Origin: Lachnospiraceae bacterium
GTDB taxonomy: Bacteria; Bacillota; Clostridia; Lachnospirales; Lachnospiraceae
DNA: 64,000 nucleotides
Direction of reading: 5' to 3'
Assembly: GCA_024403455.1 (NCBI GenBank)
Contig: JAKSRR010000009.1
Location: 1-64,000, forward strand
Position 1 is the stretch's first letter, and each line of letters opens with the position of its first letter. This document shows positions 24,930 through 35,109 of this stretch, one piece after another. Under the pieces are notes generated by a model, which had not been told where the DNA came from, did not search any database, and saw nothing but the letters and a program-made list of their open reading frames with translations. The position numbers and the translations under genes were made by a program.

Positions 24930-26655
24930 CTCTCATCGCATACAACACAGCATTCACGATCGCCGCAGCCACATTGCTTCCGCCTTTTCTTCCACGATTC
25001 ACAATATAGTTTAAGTCTCTGCTTAATACCATTTCCTTGGCCTGTTCCACATTCACAAAGCCCACAGGGACACCAATCACAAAGTCCGGAATAAATACTC
25101 CGCGATCTGCCATTTCGCACAAAGTGACCAATGCAGTAGGGGCGTTTCCTACAGCAAAAATAATCTTCTTTCCTAAGGATGCTGCATGCTCCATACTTAC
25201 CGTAGCTCTAGTACATCCTCTTTCCCTAGCGATTCTGGCAATTTCCGGCTCTGCCATAAAACAAAAGGCTTCTCCACCATACTTAGACAGTTCCGTCTTA
25301 TTAATACCTGATAAAGCCATATTGGTATCAGTGACAATGCATGCCCCTTCCCGCAAAAGTTTTTTCATCACCGCCACAGCATCCTTCGAAAATGTGAGGG
25401 TTGATGCATACTGAAAATCTGCTGTCGTGTGAATACATCGTTTGATAACTGGCTCCGTATCCCCTGATAGTACAATGCCTTTTGCTTCCAGCTCCTTACT
25501 AAGAATCGAGAAACTTGTTTTCTCTATTTCCGCTGGCTGAACATTTAATAGCTTTGTTTCGAAGATTTCTCTCCTGTTTTCCTTCTCTTGCTCTGTCTCA
25601 GTCATATCCTGCAAAATGTTTTTCAAAACACACGCTAGGTATGCATTCTCTTCCTGACTTCTTACAGCAATTCTGTAAAACCCTTTTGCAAGACCGTCAT
25701 AATTACTGCAGTTTCTAATCAAAATACCCTGTCCTAACAGTTTCTCATACAAATCTTCCGGTCCCTGCAACAAAAGGAAATTTGCATCAGATGAATATAC
25801 TTTACACCCATACTGGCTAAGCATATTCTGCAAATCTTCTCTCAATGCCTTCACACCAAGCTTTGCATCTCCCACCTTCTGGGCAAACCATTTCTTTGCC
25901 TGTGCGCAGGCAACACCAGTCTCTGCTGCAATGATTGATACATTCCAATCTGGCAAAAGACTGTTGATGTCCTCCAGCAGTTCTTCATTATCGCAAATCA
26001 GATAGCCCAGTCGCACGCCTGGAATAGACATCGTTTTCGTAAATGCTCGGATACGAATCAACCACCTAGACTTCAGATCTTCATATACCTGTTCCTGCTG
26101 AGAAAAGGGCAGAAAGGTTTCATCTAGAATCACATAAGTTCCCTGCTGCTCGGCCAGAAATAGAAGTCTCTCTAACCATGCTTTAGGAAGTAATTTCCCT
26201 GTAGGATTATTAGGATTCCCTAAAATAATTAGACCTGCTTCTTCTACTAATCTGTCTCCTGCTTCTTCCGATGGAAGAAAGTCATTATCCTCTCTCAGCA
26301 ATTCCTTATGAATATGTACAAAGCCTGCTGCCCGCAGTGCCTTCTCATATTCCGAAAAACAGGGCACCAATAAACTAGCCTGCTTCTTATCCATTCTTTT
26401 TGCAATGGCATTTGCCGTCACAAAGAGAAGTTCCGAAGAGCCATTACCGCAAATTATATTTTCCTTAGGCACACCCTCTGCCTTCCCAATGGCTTCCCTT
26501 ATTTCTTCATACAAAGGATCCGGATAGGCTGCAATAGAAAGAACGGCGGCATTTACTGCTGCCCTCACCATGGGTGGCACACCATAAGGACTGGTGTTCA
26601 CTGAAAAATCTATATCCACTTTGTTTCGATATATGTCTCCACCATGTACCAACAT
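24922..26655 (-). CDS. cobD-cbiC: Fused threonine-phosphate decarboxylase and precorrin-8X methylmutase
   Basis: A 577-residue fusion from the chosen ATG. Residues 1-365 are a PLP-fold type I CobD: LVHGGDIYRNKVDIDFSVNT, ENIICGNGSSELLF, LGNPNNPTGKLL and the PLP lysine in RAFTKTMSIPGVRLGYL. Residues 375-577 are CbiC/CobH: RCIHTTADFQYASTLTF with its catalytic His, then VTDTNMALSGI and FVIGVPVGFVNVEQAKE. CobD makes aminopropanol phosphate for the nucleotide loop; CbiC shifts the C11 methyl to C12. The frame reaches 26733, but that would overlap cbiB, and GAGGTAG precedes the ATG at 26655. The two steps are far apart in the pathway. Confidence 0.93.
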   Translation of the reverse strand: MLVHGGDIYRNKVDIDFSVNTSPYGVPPMVRAAVNAAVLSIAAYPDPLYEEIREAIGKAEGVPKENIICGNGSSELLFVTANAIAKRMDKKQASLLVPCFSEYEKALRAAGFVHIHKELLREDNDFLPSEEAGDRLVEEAGLIILGNPNNPTGKLLPKAWLERLLFLAEQQGTYVILDETFLPFSQQEQVYEDLKSRWLIRIRAFTKTMSIPGVRLGYLICDNEELLEDINSLLPDWNVSIIAAETGVACAQAKKWFAQKVGDAKLGVKALREDLQNMLSQYGCKVYSSDANFLLLQGPEDLYEKLLGQGILIRNCSNYDGLAKGFYRIAVRSQEENAYLACVLKNILQDMTETEQEKENRREIFETKLLNVQPAEIEKTSFSILSKELEAKGIVLSGDTEPVIKRCIHTTADFQYASTLTFSKDAVAVMKKLLREGACIVTDTNMALSGINKTELSKYGGEAFCFMAEPEIARIARERGCTRATVSMEHAASLGKKIIFAVGNAPTALVTLCEMADRGVFIPDFVIGVPVGFVNVEQAKEMVLSRDLNYIVNRGRKGGSNVAAAIVNAVLYAMRDE

Positions 26656-26663
26656 AAAAACTT

Positions 26664-27653
26664 CTACCTCATCAGATAGCCTAGTGATACGAGTACTACC
26701 TCCCCAACAAGAAACAGTAATAACATCGTCCAATACATCAACTGGTTCATCCTTTTTATATCGTCCTTTTCAATCTCCCTCGTGGGATCTCCGATATAAG
26801 GCTTTTCCACCAGTTTTCCAAAATAATATGCATCCCCAGCTAACTGTACCTGCAAAGCCCCCGCTGCAACACTTTCTGTTTGCGCAGAATTCGGACTCTT
26901 GTGATTGAAACGATCTCGCTTAAATATTGCATATGCGTTCCTACCACTGCAACCTGTCTTTAAATACGATGCCAGTATCATAAGCACCGCACTCAATCTG
27001 GCTGGAATAAAGTTTGCCGCATCATCTAACTTTGCTGCACATCTTCCAAAATGCTCATATCGTTCATTATGATAGGCAATCATGGAATCCATGGTATTGA
27101 TTGCTTTGTACATCAATCCTAGGATTGGACCGCCAAGCAGAAGATACAGCATAGGCGCTATGACTCCATCGGAAGTATTTTCTGCTACCGTTTCTACTGC
27201 CGCTTTAATAATACCCTTTTCATCAAGCACCGCTGTGTCTCTTCCCACTATCATGGACACCGCTGTTCTAGCACCTTTCATATCTCCTTTTTGCAGTTCT
27301 TTATATACCTTCATGCTTTCCATCTGTAAGCTTCTGGCAGCAAGACAATATCCCGTCAATACAGATTCTATAACAATTCCCACAACGATATGAATCATAT
27401 AGGCCCCGATGATTAGTGCCGCAGTCACAAGTGTTGTACTAAGAAGCACGACAAGAACGCAAAGTTCTCCCTTTCTTTTCTCCACTTTTGCATTTCTAGA
27501 AGCCTTCTGCAAAGCTGGCTCCAGCAACGCTTTATCAAGTTTTCCAATGAGCGCACCAATCAGTCTTATAGGATGCGGAAGCCAATGCGGATCCCCTATG
27601 ATAAAATCCAATAAGACCCCTATACTAAATGCGACGATATGATACCAAATCAA
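26664..27653 (-). CDS. cbiB: Adenosylcobinamide-phosphate synthase
   Basis: A 329-residue integral membrane protein of the CbiB/CobD family: GVLLDFIIGDPHWLPHPIRL near the N-terminus, then SMIVGRDTAVLDEKGIIKAA, VAENTSDGVIAPMLY and DSMIAYHNERYEHFG. Several membrane segments are visible, including the last, MLLLFLVGEVVLVSLGYL. It joins aminopropanol phosphate to adenosylcobyric acid at the membrane. Its start overlaps the cobC-like phosphatase stop; cobD-cbiC follows after nine bases, matching consecutive use of the CobD product. Confidence 0.95.
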   Translation of the reverse strand: MIWYHIVAFSIGVLLDFIIGDPHWLPHPIRLIGALIGKLDKALLEPALQKASRNAKVEKRKGELCVLVVLLSTTLVTAALIIGAYMIHIVVGIVIESVLTGYCLAARSLQMESMKVYKELQKGDMKGARTAVSMIVGRDTAVLDEKGIIKAAVETVAENTSDGVIAPMLYLLLGGPILGLMYKAINTMDSMIAYHNERYEHFGRCAAKLDDAANFIPARLSAVLMILASYLKTGCSGRNAYAIFKRDRFNHKSPNSAQTESVAAGALQVQLAGDAYYFGKLVEKPYIGDPTREIEKDDIKRMNQLMYWTMLLLFLVGEVVLVSLGYLMR

Positions 27654-28221
27654 TTTCTTGTTCCTTAGTTTCTATTTCCAGCAAAAAGCCCTCTGCATTG
27701 CCAATCTGAAAATCAAAATAATCTTTTCCAGAAAGGATACTCATAACAGACATAATATTGCCCCCATGACATACCACTCCCGCACTATGCAGATTTCTCT
27801 GCTCCATATCTATGAGTACCTTTCTGAATCCATGCATACTTCTTTGAATAAATGCGTTATAGCCTTCACCGCCCGGATAGTCACTTTTGCCGCCCTGATC
27901 AATCCACTTCTGATAATCAGCATTGCCATTTAGTTCTTCATAGTTTTTATTTTCAAAGTCTCCAAAGTCAATTTCTTTCAGCTGCTCAAGTGGCATCGGC
28001 TTTATCCCTGGGAATAGAATTTCTGCCGTCTGGATAGCTCTTTGCATGGGACTTACATAAACCATCTGCACGAAAGACAGTTCTTTCTGTAATGATTCCT
28101 TCCTTTGAAGCAAGTGAGAAATCCCGTCCTGACAAAGGGGTTCATCTGTCCTTGCACCAATATAGCGCCCTTCCAGGTTGCCTTTTGTTTTCCCGTGCCG
28201 CAGCAATAGAATCTGTTTCAT
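27625..28221 (-). CDS. cobC: Histidine phosphatase, probable alpha-ribazole phosphatase
   Basis: A 198-residue histidine-phosphatase-superfamily protein with the RHG motif LLRHGKTKGNLEGRYIG, the substrate region PLCQDGISHL, VYVSPMQRAIQTAEIL, and the second catalytic His in VVCHGGNIM. CobC removes the phosphate from alpha-ribazole 5'-phosphate or from adenosylcobalamin 5'-phosphate in the last B12 step. The superfamily is broad, so the specific name rests on position, between cobS (one base away) and cbiB, within the operon. Confidence 0.85.
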   Translation of the reverse strand: MKQILLLRHGKTKGNLEGRYIGARTDEPLCQDGISHLLQRKESLQKELSFVQMVYVSPMQRAIQTAEILFPGIKPMPLEQLKEIDFGDFENKNYEELNGNADYQKWIDQGGKSDYPGGEGYNAFIQRSMHGFRKVLIDMEQRNLHSAGVVCHGGNIMSVMSILSGKDYFDFQIGNAEGFLLEIETKEQEIDLVSYRRI

Positions 28222-28222
28222 A

Positions 28223-28993
28223 TTAAATCACTCTGGCTACCACAGCCACAAAAATCACAACAAGCAGTTCACTCACTGTAATGAAGAAACCAATGGCATC
28301 TCCGCTGACACCACCAAATTCCTTATAACATTTATGCCTATACCAGAGAATCAATAGAAGACTCCCCAGTGTCACCACAGCTGCTGCCAGGTAATGCAAA
28401 TAAACCATGCCTGCAAGGCATAACAAAATGGTTGTAAGAAGTAAGACTTTCGTTCCCGTAGCGGCCTGTTTTGTTTCCTCATGCAAAAGTCCTTCCTGCT
28501 TGGCGTGCCTTAGTACTACCCCTAAGAAAGCGCCAACAGCTCTCATGCAAGCAAATCCTAAGCATACAACAAGAAGAAGACGGCGATTTCCAGCCTCCAG
28601 CAGCAGATAGGTTCCAGCAAAATAAAAACAACCATAGACTACCAATGAGATAATCGCAAAAGCTCCCACATGCGGATCTTTTAAGATTTTTAGTTTTTCC
28701 TCTTTGGGCTTATAGGAATTTAGGGCGTCCTGCACATCCATAAATCCATCCACATGAAAACCACCGGTAACAACAAGGGGAATAGTAGCCCATAATAGTG
28801 TCCTAACAAATAATGGGAGCGCAAAATATTCCCCCAGAATATACACCCCATACTCCATGGCCCCAATAATCACACCAACAAGTCCTATAAATCCCAAGGC
28901 ATACTTTGTATCATCCTCTTTCCATGAAAACACCGGCATAGGGATTCTGGAATACATGGAAAGCGCCACAATCATATTTCTAATGATTTTCAT
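28223..28993 (-). CDS. cobS: Adenosylcobinamide-GDP ribazoletransferase
   Basis: A 256-residue multi-pass membrane protein of the CobS family. The N-terminus ALSMYSRIPMPVFSWKEDD and the conserved acidic motif TGGFHVDGFMDVQDALNSY are characteristic; GLVGVIIGAMEYGVYILGEY and VSGDAIGFFITVSELLVV are membrane-associated. It joins activated cobinamide-GDP to alpha-ribazole(-phosphate). The start overlaps the cobU stop by 14 bases. Confidence 0.95.
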   Translation of the reverse strand: MKIIRNMIVALSMYSRIPMPVFSWKEDDTKYALGFIGLVGVIIGAMEYGVYILGEYFALPLFVRTLLWATIPLVVTGGFHVDGFMDVQDALNSYKPKEEKLKILKDPHVGAFAIISLVVYGCFYFAGTYLLLEAGNRRLLLVVCLGFACMRAVGAFLGVVLRHAKQEGLLHEETKQAATGTKVLLLTTILLCLAGMVYLHYLAAAVVTLGSLLLILWYRHKCYKEFGGVSGDAIGFFITVSELLVVIFVAVVARVI

Positions 28994-29516
28994 AAATTAC
29001 CCACTCTCCATTTTCTTTCACAGCAACCATCTCCGCTAATTTTTTTAACTGATCGTTCACTTCATTATTGATTTTCACATAACGAACCGTATCCTGATCA
29101 TACGCTTCCTGCATAGCAAAATAGTTTGCTACCACAACGAACTGCTTCAGTTTTTGAGATAATTCTGAAATGTCCTGGACAATCTCAGTCACTAGCTTCC
29201 CGTCTGTTTTATCCATATTTTCCTTCTTGTGGATTACATTGCCAACCAAATTGGATACACATTCCAGAAGCGCAACTTCCAGTCTTCTTTCCTGTAATTC
29301 AGCTAATAAACTGCTGACGCAAAAAGGCTCTTCCAGCGTAACAAATGCCTTTCCCGCCCGCAACCTTTTGTGTTTCTCTATTCTTCTTTGTCCTTCTTCA
29401 CCATAGGGAATCATGGTGGCAATATAGGCCATCTGGCCTGTGCCACTATATTCTTCAGCCATTTGTTCGGCAAAGGCTGATTTTCCGCTATCTGGTGTTC
29501 CAACCACTAAAATCAT
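28980..29516 (-). CDS. cobU: Adenosylcobinamide kinase/guanylyltransferase
   Basis: A 178-residue CobU protein, somewhat diverged. The P-loop is VGTPDSGKSAFAEQM (family GGARSGKS). The His that carries GMP during transfer lies in IEKHKRLR, followed by FVTLEEP. Further family positions are LLECVSNLVGNVI and the late segment KINNEVNDQLKKLAE. It phosphorylates adenosylcobinamide and transfers GMP to it. It overlaps both cobT (four bases) and cobS. The order cobT-cobU-cobS is a common nucleotide-loop assembly cassette. Confidence 0.9.
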   Translation of the reverse strand: MILVVGTPDSGKSAFAEQMAEEYSGTGQMAYIATMIPYGEEGQRRIEKHKRLRAGKAFVTLEEPFCVSSLLAELQERRLEVALLECVSNLVGNVIHKKENMDKTDGKLVTEIVQDISELSQKLKQFVVVANYFAMQEAYDQDTVRYVKINNEVNDQLKKLAEMVAVKENGEWVIYENH

Positions 29517-30595
29517 TCTGTATCCAGTCTTTTATATTGTTCAATCTTTCCCGCAGCAAATGTGGTTGCTTTTCGGAAAAAATCTAGCGTCATATCTAAT
29601 AGGGGCATTGCCATAAGGGCTCCGGTTCCTTCCCCCAATGCCATATCACCATTCAGTAATGGTTTCAGTCCCAGCAGACCAAGGACATACCCTGTCCCCT
29701 TTTCACGACCGGCATGCGACGGAATCATATACGCTTTACAGCCAGGCATAATCCGCTGCGCCAGTAACGCGCTAACGGCACTCAATACCCCATCAATCAT
29801 CACAGGTATTCCGTATACTGCGCCTCCTATATATAACCCAGTCATGGCTGCTAATTCTAATCCACCCACCTTTTGCATCACTTTCAATGCATATTCCCTG
29901 GATTCTTCAGGATGATGTAAATCATACTTGTCTAGTGCCGATGCTACAACATGTCGCTTTCGGCCAAGCCCTTCATCAGATAAACCTGCGCCACGTCCCA
30001 ACACCGCATCTACGGCCACACCGGTTAGTCCGCAAAGAACCAGCGTCCCTGCTGTTGTGTTTCCAATCCCCATCTCACCTGCTGCCAGAAGATGGTACCC
30101 TTTTTCCTTACACTCCCTGGCAATGCTGATTCCAATTTCTATCGCAGATAGAACTTCCTGCATCCCCATGGCTGGCTTCTCCATAAGGTTATTTGTCCCT
30201 GGCATAATCTTATGATTTCTTACCCCAGGAAAAATCTCTTCCGAATGAATCCCTACATCCACCGTGATACAATCCGCACCAGCAAAGGCTGCCATGGTGG
30301 ATGCTGTGCTGCGACCTTCCCCCAAAAGCTTTGCCACGCTTGCTGTCACTTCCTGGCCACACTGCGAAACGCCTTCCTCTACCACGCCATGGTCAGCACA
30401 CATTACTACCAGGACTTTTCTTAATTTCTCTAGCTTTTTATTATCATTGATTGCCAGAATCTGTGCCGTAATCTTTTCAAAATCTCCAAGACCATCTAAC
30501 GGTTTAGAAATACTATCCCAATGATGCAGTGCTTCTTCATAAAGTGCCTGATTGATTTGTTTTACCTGAAACCCAAAGAGTTCTTCCAGCGTCAT
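29513..30595 (-). CDS. cobT: Nicotinate-nucleotide:dimethylbenzimidazole phosphoribosyltransferase
   Basis: A 360-residue CobT. The N-terminal motif [17 protein letters not shown], the segment [30 protein letters not shown] and the catalytic Glu in [17 protein letters not shown] are all present. It makes alpha-ribazole phosphate from nicotinate mononucleotide and a lower-ligand base. No genes for making dimethylbenzimidazole (bluB or the bza set) are seen, so the lower base is unknown. It overlaps the btuD-cbiP stop by four bases. Confidence 0.96.
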   Translation of the reverse strand: MTLEELFGFQVKQINQALYEEALHHWDSISKPLDGLGDFEKITAQILAINDNKKLEKLRKVLVVMCADHGVVEEGVSQCGQEVTASVAKLLGEGRSTASTMAAFAGADCITVDVGIHSEEIFPGVRNHKIMPGTNNLMEKPAMGMQEVLSAIEIGISIARECKEKGYHLLAAGEMGIGNTTAGTLVLCGLTGVAVDAVLGRGAGLSDEGLGRKRHVVASALDKYDLHHPEESREYALKVMQKVGGLELAAMTGLYIGGAVYGIPVMIDGVLSAVSALLAQRIMPGCKAYMIPSHAGREKGTGYVLGLLGLKPLLNGDMALGEGTGALMAMPLLDMTLDFFRKATTFAAGKIEQYKRLDTE

Positions 30596-32862
30596 CTACG
30601 AATCCCCATCATTTCATATATTTGATTCATATCCAGGCTTTCTCGCATAAGGCTTGCCAGTTTCTCATATTCCTGCTGCTTAAAGGTCTGATAATCCATC
30701 AGGTCCTCTGTATGAATCGTAACCTTCTTTTCTTTTGCCAGTGTATCCACAATGCCCCTAGCAATTTCTTCACTGTCAAAGAATCCATGTACATAGGTAC
30801 CATAGACATTGTTCTTCTGATTAATCACTTTGCCTTGATCGTTACTCTTTCCCATATGGATTTCATATCCATAATAGTTTTGTCCCGATAATCCCCCAAA
30901 GCATCCGCCTATCACGGGTAGTTTACCTTCTACCTGACGACGACATTTTTCCCCTTGCAGAATCGTTGTATGTTCGAGAAGTCCCAGGCCTTCTACACAG
31001 CCTCCCCCTTCTACCCCATCCGGATCCTCAATGGTCACACCCAGCATCTGGTATCCACCACAGATTCCAAAGATTGGCTTTCCATCCTGCTCCAATTTTT
31101 GAAGTACAGCCGCAAATCCATTTTCCCGAAGCCATTTCATATCCGCAATCGTATTTTTGCTTCCTGGTATAATGACAAGATCTGCATTCTCTAAATCTCT
31201 GCTCTTCTTCACATAACAAACAGCCACTTCTGGCAACTGTTCAAAAACATCATAATCTGTAAAATTTGATATATGCGGCAGCTTAATAACAGCAATATTA
31301 ATGAGTCCCTGTTTTCTACTTTCAAATCTTTCCGATAGAGAGTCTTCATCCTCCAGCTGCACATCCATATAAGGAAGAAGCCCAACCACGGGGATATTTC
31401 CCTGCTCTTCTAGCATTGCAATGCCTGGATCCAATATCGTCTTATCCCCTCTAAACTTGTTCACCACAAGTCCCTTGACCAGACGCTTCTCATCTTCTTC
31501 CAGTAGCATAATGGTTCCTAAGAGTTGAGCAAATACACCGCCTCTGTCAATATCGCCAACTAGCAGTACCGGTGCATTCGTCATCTTGGCAATGCCCATA
31601 TTTACAATATCGTTCTGTTTGAGGTTAATCTCTGCGGGCGATCCAGCCCCTTCCACAACAATAATGTCATAGCGTTCTTCCAAATAGTCTAGCGCTTCTC
31701 GAATCGTTGGAATCAGGGAGGTTTTATAAGCAAAATACTCCTTCGCTCGCATATTACCATGAACTTTTCCATTAATGATAACTTGGGATCCCTTGTCATC
31801 GGTGGGCTTTAACAGAATGGGATTCATATGGACATCTGGTCTAACTCCTGCTGCTTCTGCCTGCATCACCTGCGCTCTTCCCATTTCCAAGCCATCCTCT
31901 GTGACAAAAGAGTTGAGTGCCATATTTTGTGACTTGAAAGGTGCAACACGGTATCCGTCTTGTTTAAATATACGACAAAGCCCTGCAACCAACAGGCTCT
32001 TCCCTGCCCCAGACATGGTTCCCTGTACCATAATGTATTTGGTCTTACGCTCTTCCCTAGATACACCGTTGTCCTGTGGCATTTTCTCTGTATTCACCGC
32101 AGCAAGAGAAAACCCCTCTTCCAAACTATAACTGCCCTGGTGAATATGAAATAACTTCCCAATATATTCCTTTGTGAGAATCTCTTTGGGACTACCAATC
32201 CGGTCCACCCGATTATCTTCAGAAATGGTAACCACTCTGTCTGACACTGCTGCCGCTAGATCTAACTCATGCAGTGACATCAGTACTCCTATTTTTTTCT
32301 CTCTGCAAAGTTTTTTCAGGACATTCATAAACTCCAGCTTATAACCAACATCCAAAAAGCTGGTGGGCTCATCTAATAGCATAATCTCTGGTTCCTGCAC
32401 CAATGCCCTTGCTAAAAGCACACGCTGTCTCTGTCCATCGCTAATCTTATCAAACGCTCGGTCTCTCAACTGACTTATGCCAGTCAGTTCCATGACCTCC
32501 TGTACAATTCGTATATCATTTTGACTTAATCTTCCACCAAAACCAGAGTAGGGATAACGTCCCACGCGAACCACATCTTCACAAGTGTAGTAATCATACT
32601 CTCTTTTTTCTGTGAGCATGACAGACATGAGCTTTGCTCTATCTTTATCTGGTAATGTCGTCAAATCCTTTCCTGCTACATACACCGTTCCGCCCAGCTT
32701 TGCTAACATCGAAGCTATCGTTTTTAGCAGTGTTGTTTTTCCTGAACCATTCGGGCCGACTAGGGTTATCAACTCTCCCTGAGAAACATGCAGATCAACA
32801 TCTTTCAGCACCGGAATCTTGTTATAACCAATATTCAGTTTTTCTGTTTCAATAATTCCCAT
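30592..32862 (-). CDS. btuD-cbiP: Fused cobalamin-type ABC ATPase and cobyric acid synthase
   Basis: A 756-residue fusion. Residues 1-250 are an ABC ATPase of the FecE/BtuD type: Walker [10 protein letters not shown] at 36-44, signature ISDGQRQR at 140-147, Walker [13 protein letters not shown] at 160-171 and the H-loop His in SLHELD. Residues about 275-756 are CbiP/CobQ: a P-loop [33 protein letters not shown], and the glutaminase Cys in [10 protein letters not shown]. Thus one polypeptide powers import and amidates four side chains of adenosylcobyrinate a,c-diamide. No stop or frameshift interrupts the linker at 250-275. The importer permease and binding protein lie directly upstream. Confidence 0.94.
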   Translation of the reverse strand: MGIIETEKLNIGYNKIPVLKDVDLHVSQGELITLVGPNGSGKTTLLKTIASMLAKLGGTVYVAGKDLTTLPDKDRAKLMSVMLTEKREYDYYTCEDVVRVGRYPYSGFGGRLSQNDIRIVQEVMELTGISQLRDRAFDKISDGQRQRVLLARALVQEPEIMLLDEPTSFLDVGYKLEFMNVLKKLCREKKIGVLMSLHELDLAAAVSDRVVTISEDNRVDRIGSPKEILTKEYIGKLFHIHQGSYSLEEGFSLAAVNTEKMPQDNGVSREERKTKYIMVQGTMSGAGKSLLVAGLCRIFKQDGYRVAPFKSQNMALNSFVTEDGLEMGRAQVMQAEAAGVRPDVHMNPILLKPTDDKGSQVIINGKVHGNMRAKEYFAYKTSLIPTIREALDYLEERYDIIVVEGAGSPAEINLKQNDIVNMGIAKMTNAPVLLVGDIDRGGVFAQLLGTIMLLEEDEKRLVKGLVVNKFRGDKTILDPGIAMLEEQGNIPVVGLLPYMDVQLEDEDSLSERFESRKQGLINIAVIKLPHISNFTDYDVFEQLPEVAVCYVKKSRDLENADLVIIPGSKNTIADMKWLRENGFAAVLQKLEQDGKPIFGICGGYQMLGVTIEDPDGVEGGGCVEGLGLLEHTTILQGEKCRRQVEGKLPVIGGCFGGLSGQNYYGYEIHMGKSNDQGKVINQKNNVYGTYVHGFFDSEEIARGIVDTLAKEKKVTIHTEDLMDYQTFKQQEYEKLASLMRESLDMNQIYEMMGIRR

Positions 32863-32873
32863 ACTTTTACAAA

Positions 32874-33866
32874 CTATCTTTGTTTTCTCTTAAATAGCAT
32901 CACAATAACTACCGGCGCACCAAAGACAGCCGTTACTGTACTAATAGAAAGCTCTGCCGGCGCAACTAACGTTCTTGCAAGCAAATCACTAAGCAGGCAA
33001 AAAATTCCACCACCTAAAAAGGAGGCCGGAATAATAATAAGTGGTCTGTCTGACTGAAAGACCTCACGCATAATATGCGGCACTGCAATTCCTACGAAAG
33101 ATACCGGTCCTGCAAAAGCCGTAACTACAGCTGATAAAATGCTGGAAAGTAGAATCAGTACGACACGAAAGGCTTTCACATGGATTCCCAGACTAACAGC
33201 ATACTCTTCTCCAAACAAGTATGCTTCCATGCGCTTTGAAAGAACAAAGGCTACCACTAGTCCAATGAGAACAGCAGGTACAATCACATATATATCCTGC
33301 CAGTCTGTTCCTGAGAAGCTCCCCATAGACCAGCTGTGAAGATTAACAATATTAGCATCATCCGCTTTAGAAATAACAAACTCTGTAATAGCCGAACAGA
33401 TATACCCCACCATGACGCCACATACAATTAATATCGACATGTTCCTGATTTTGGAAGATACTAGAAGCACGAACACCGTAACGAGTAATGCTCCAACAAG
33501 CGCTGCAAAAATCATCATTCCGGAACCCAAGTAAATACCAGCCTGGGCAGCATATACCATAAGTAGTGCCACCACTAGCTTTGCTCCCGAGGATATTCCT
33601 AACACAAACGGCCCTGCAATCGGATTATGGAAAAATGTCTGCAGTAAATACCCAGACAATGCTAGTCCACCTCCTAAAAAGAGTGCAGCTATCGTACGAG
33701 GTAAACGAATTTGCAAAATAATCTTTCCTGCATCGCTTTCTTTTACTGAAAGAATATGAAATACATCCTGTAATGGAATCTTTATACTTCCAATACAAAT
33801 GTTAGCCAACACAAGAAGCAATAATAAAATTGTAAGAAGGAAAAATATTCCTGCTTTCTTCTTCAT
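32874..33866 (-). CDS. btuC: FecCD-family permease, probable corrinoid importer
   Basis: A 330-residue permease with the typical family pattern: a first membrane helix at 5-28, then [35 protein letters not shown] and, near the end, [18 protein letters not shown], the coupling-loop region that contacts the ATPase. About ten membrane segments are visible. The family imports Fe-siderophores, heme or cobalamin; the cobalamin assignment comes from the riboswitch operon and the btuD-cbiP gene 11 bases downstream. Heme or another tetrapyrrole remains possible. Confidence 0.88.
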   Translation of the reverse strand: MKKKAGIFFLLTILLLLLVLANICIGSIKIPLQDVFHILSVKESDAGKIILQIRLPRTIAALFLGGGLALSGYLLQTFFHNPIAGPFVLGISSGAKLVVALLMVYAAQAGIYLGSGMMIFAALVGALLVTVFVLLVSSKIRNMSILIVCGVMVGYICSAITEFVISKADDANIVNLHSWSMGSFSGTDWQDIYVIVPAVLIGLVVAFVLSKRMEAYLFGEEYAVSLGIHVKAFRVVLILLSSILSAVVTAFAGPVSFVGIAVPHIMREVFQSDRPLIIIPASFLGGGIFCLLSDLLARTLVAPAELSISTVTAVFGAPVVIVMLFKRKQR

Positions 33867-33876
33867 TTTTTCTAAA

Positions 33877-35064
33877 TTAATCCACGTATTTTATGTAGTC
33901 GAGCGTAGTTTCCTTCTGGTGAATCACCGCATAGAGGTTCTCAATAATCTCTCCGATTTTTGAACTCTCCTGATACATGTTGCCAGTGGAACAGTACACT
34001 CTGTTTTCCTGCACAGCTTTAAATTCCTGGAACAATGCATTCTGCTGTAGCAAATCTTCTTTCGAAGTAATGCCTCCATCTATCGTGCCATTGTAGATGA
34101 TAATATCAGCATCTTTCCCGTAGTAGTAAAAATCCTCCCAGGAAATATTCACGGTCGACAGAGCATTTTCTTCATCAATCTGCAGGCTGTCCATGGCATA
34201 CTCGCCCCCAGCCATTGCAATCATTTTAGACACATAGTCCCCCGGCTTTCGCACATTAACATAGCCGTTAGAGGAGAGATAAAAGAACAGCACTTTAGGT
34301 TTCTCTTTTTCGGATTCATCCAGACTTGCTAGGACAGAATTCACATTTTCCATCTGTTTTTCAAAAAGCTCTTCTGCAAGTTCTCTTTTTCCAAGAAGTA
34401 ATCCGTAGAGTTTGATCCACTCCAGTCTTCCTAAAGGATTCCCTTCATAACTGGATCGTTCCACTAACACCGGTATCCCCAGTCCTTCCAGTTCTTCTTT
34501 AATCTTGGGGGAGTGATAAATCATTGTGGATTCGATGGCAAGACAGGTTTGATTCATAATTAGCTGTTCATAGTCGGGAGCACTGTACTTCCCTACATAC
34601 TGAATGTTTCCTGATTCTATGGCAGTCTGCACTTCTTGATTGCCATAGTCTTCTGCCTTGGTACTGCAGCTGCGAATATTCTCTAACGCCTCTAATTCGT
34701 GAAACAAATCCATGACGGAACTAGCTGCAAGGTATATGGAATCACAGGGCATCTGAATAATGGTTGCATCCTCATCGCCTAAAGAAACGACAGGTTTTCC
34801 CTCGGGAATAAGTACATAACTGTTGCCATCCGCAACATGAATATGCGCATATCCATGCTCATATAAATCCACAGAATACTCTGTTGCATAGGAAAGTTCC
34901 ATGGGGCCAATCAGAGAAGGTTCCTCGTTCATGTTCTCTGCAAATGATTCATCTGGTGCGCTGGTAGTACCCTCGTTCACGCCTTGAGAGATATTTCCTC
35001 TTCCACAGCCAACGATAAGAATTAGTATTATGAAACTAAAAAATAGAAATTTTCTTCTTCCCAT
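33877..35064 (-). CDS. btuF: ABC substrate-binding lipoprotein, BtuF-like
   Basis: A 395-residue lipoprotein: the signal MGRRKFLFFSFIILILIVGC ends in the lipobox LIVGC. The mature part has the two-lobed class III binding-protein pattern: PVVSLGDEDATIIQMPC, a long helix, GIPVLVERSSYEGNPLGRLE, VLFFYLSSNGYVNVRKPGDY and ADIIIYNGTIDG. It should deliver corrinoid, or another tetrapyrrole, to the permease. A TTG three codons earlier (35073) keeps the frame open, but the ATG at 35064 gives the natural signal peptide. The ribosome site is weak and lies next to a hairpin at 35078..35103. Confidence 0.85.
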   Translation of the reverse strand: MGRRKFLFFSFIILILIVGCGRGNISQGVNEGTTSAPDESFAENMNEEPSLIGPMELSYATEYSVDLYEHGYAHIHVADGNSYVLIPEGKPVVSLGDEDATIIQMPCDSIYLAASSVMDLFHELEALENIRSCSTKAEDYGNQEVQTAIESGNIQYVGKYSAPDYEQLIMNQTCLAIESTMIYHSPKIKEELEGLGIPVLVERSSYEGNPLGRLEWIKLYGLLLGKRELAEELFEKQMENVNSVLASLDESEKEKPKVLFFYLSSNGYVNVRKPGDYVSKMIAMAGGEYAMDSLQIDEENALSTVNISWEDFYYYGKDADIIIYNGTIDGGITSKEDLLQQNALFQEFKAVQENRVYCSTGNMYQESSKIGEIIENLYAVIHQKETTLDYIKYVD

Positions 35065-35077
35065 ATAAACCAAAATA

Positions 35078-35103
35078 GTCTACAACCCCGGTGGGCTGTA
35101 GAC
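35078..35103 (-). promoter_or_regulatory. Hairpin between two lipoprotein genes
   Basis: GTCTACA and TGTAGAC arms extend inward through CCC/GGG with one wobble pair, then the minus strand continues TATTTTGG. It lies between the 35110..36018 stop and the btuF ATG. It could be a weak intra-operon terminator, a transcript-end stabiliser or a block on btuF translation, since btuF has a poor ribosome site. Confidence 0.45.
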
Positions 35104-35109
35104 TTAACT

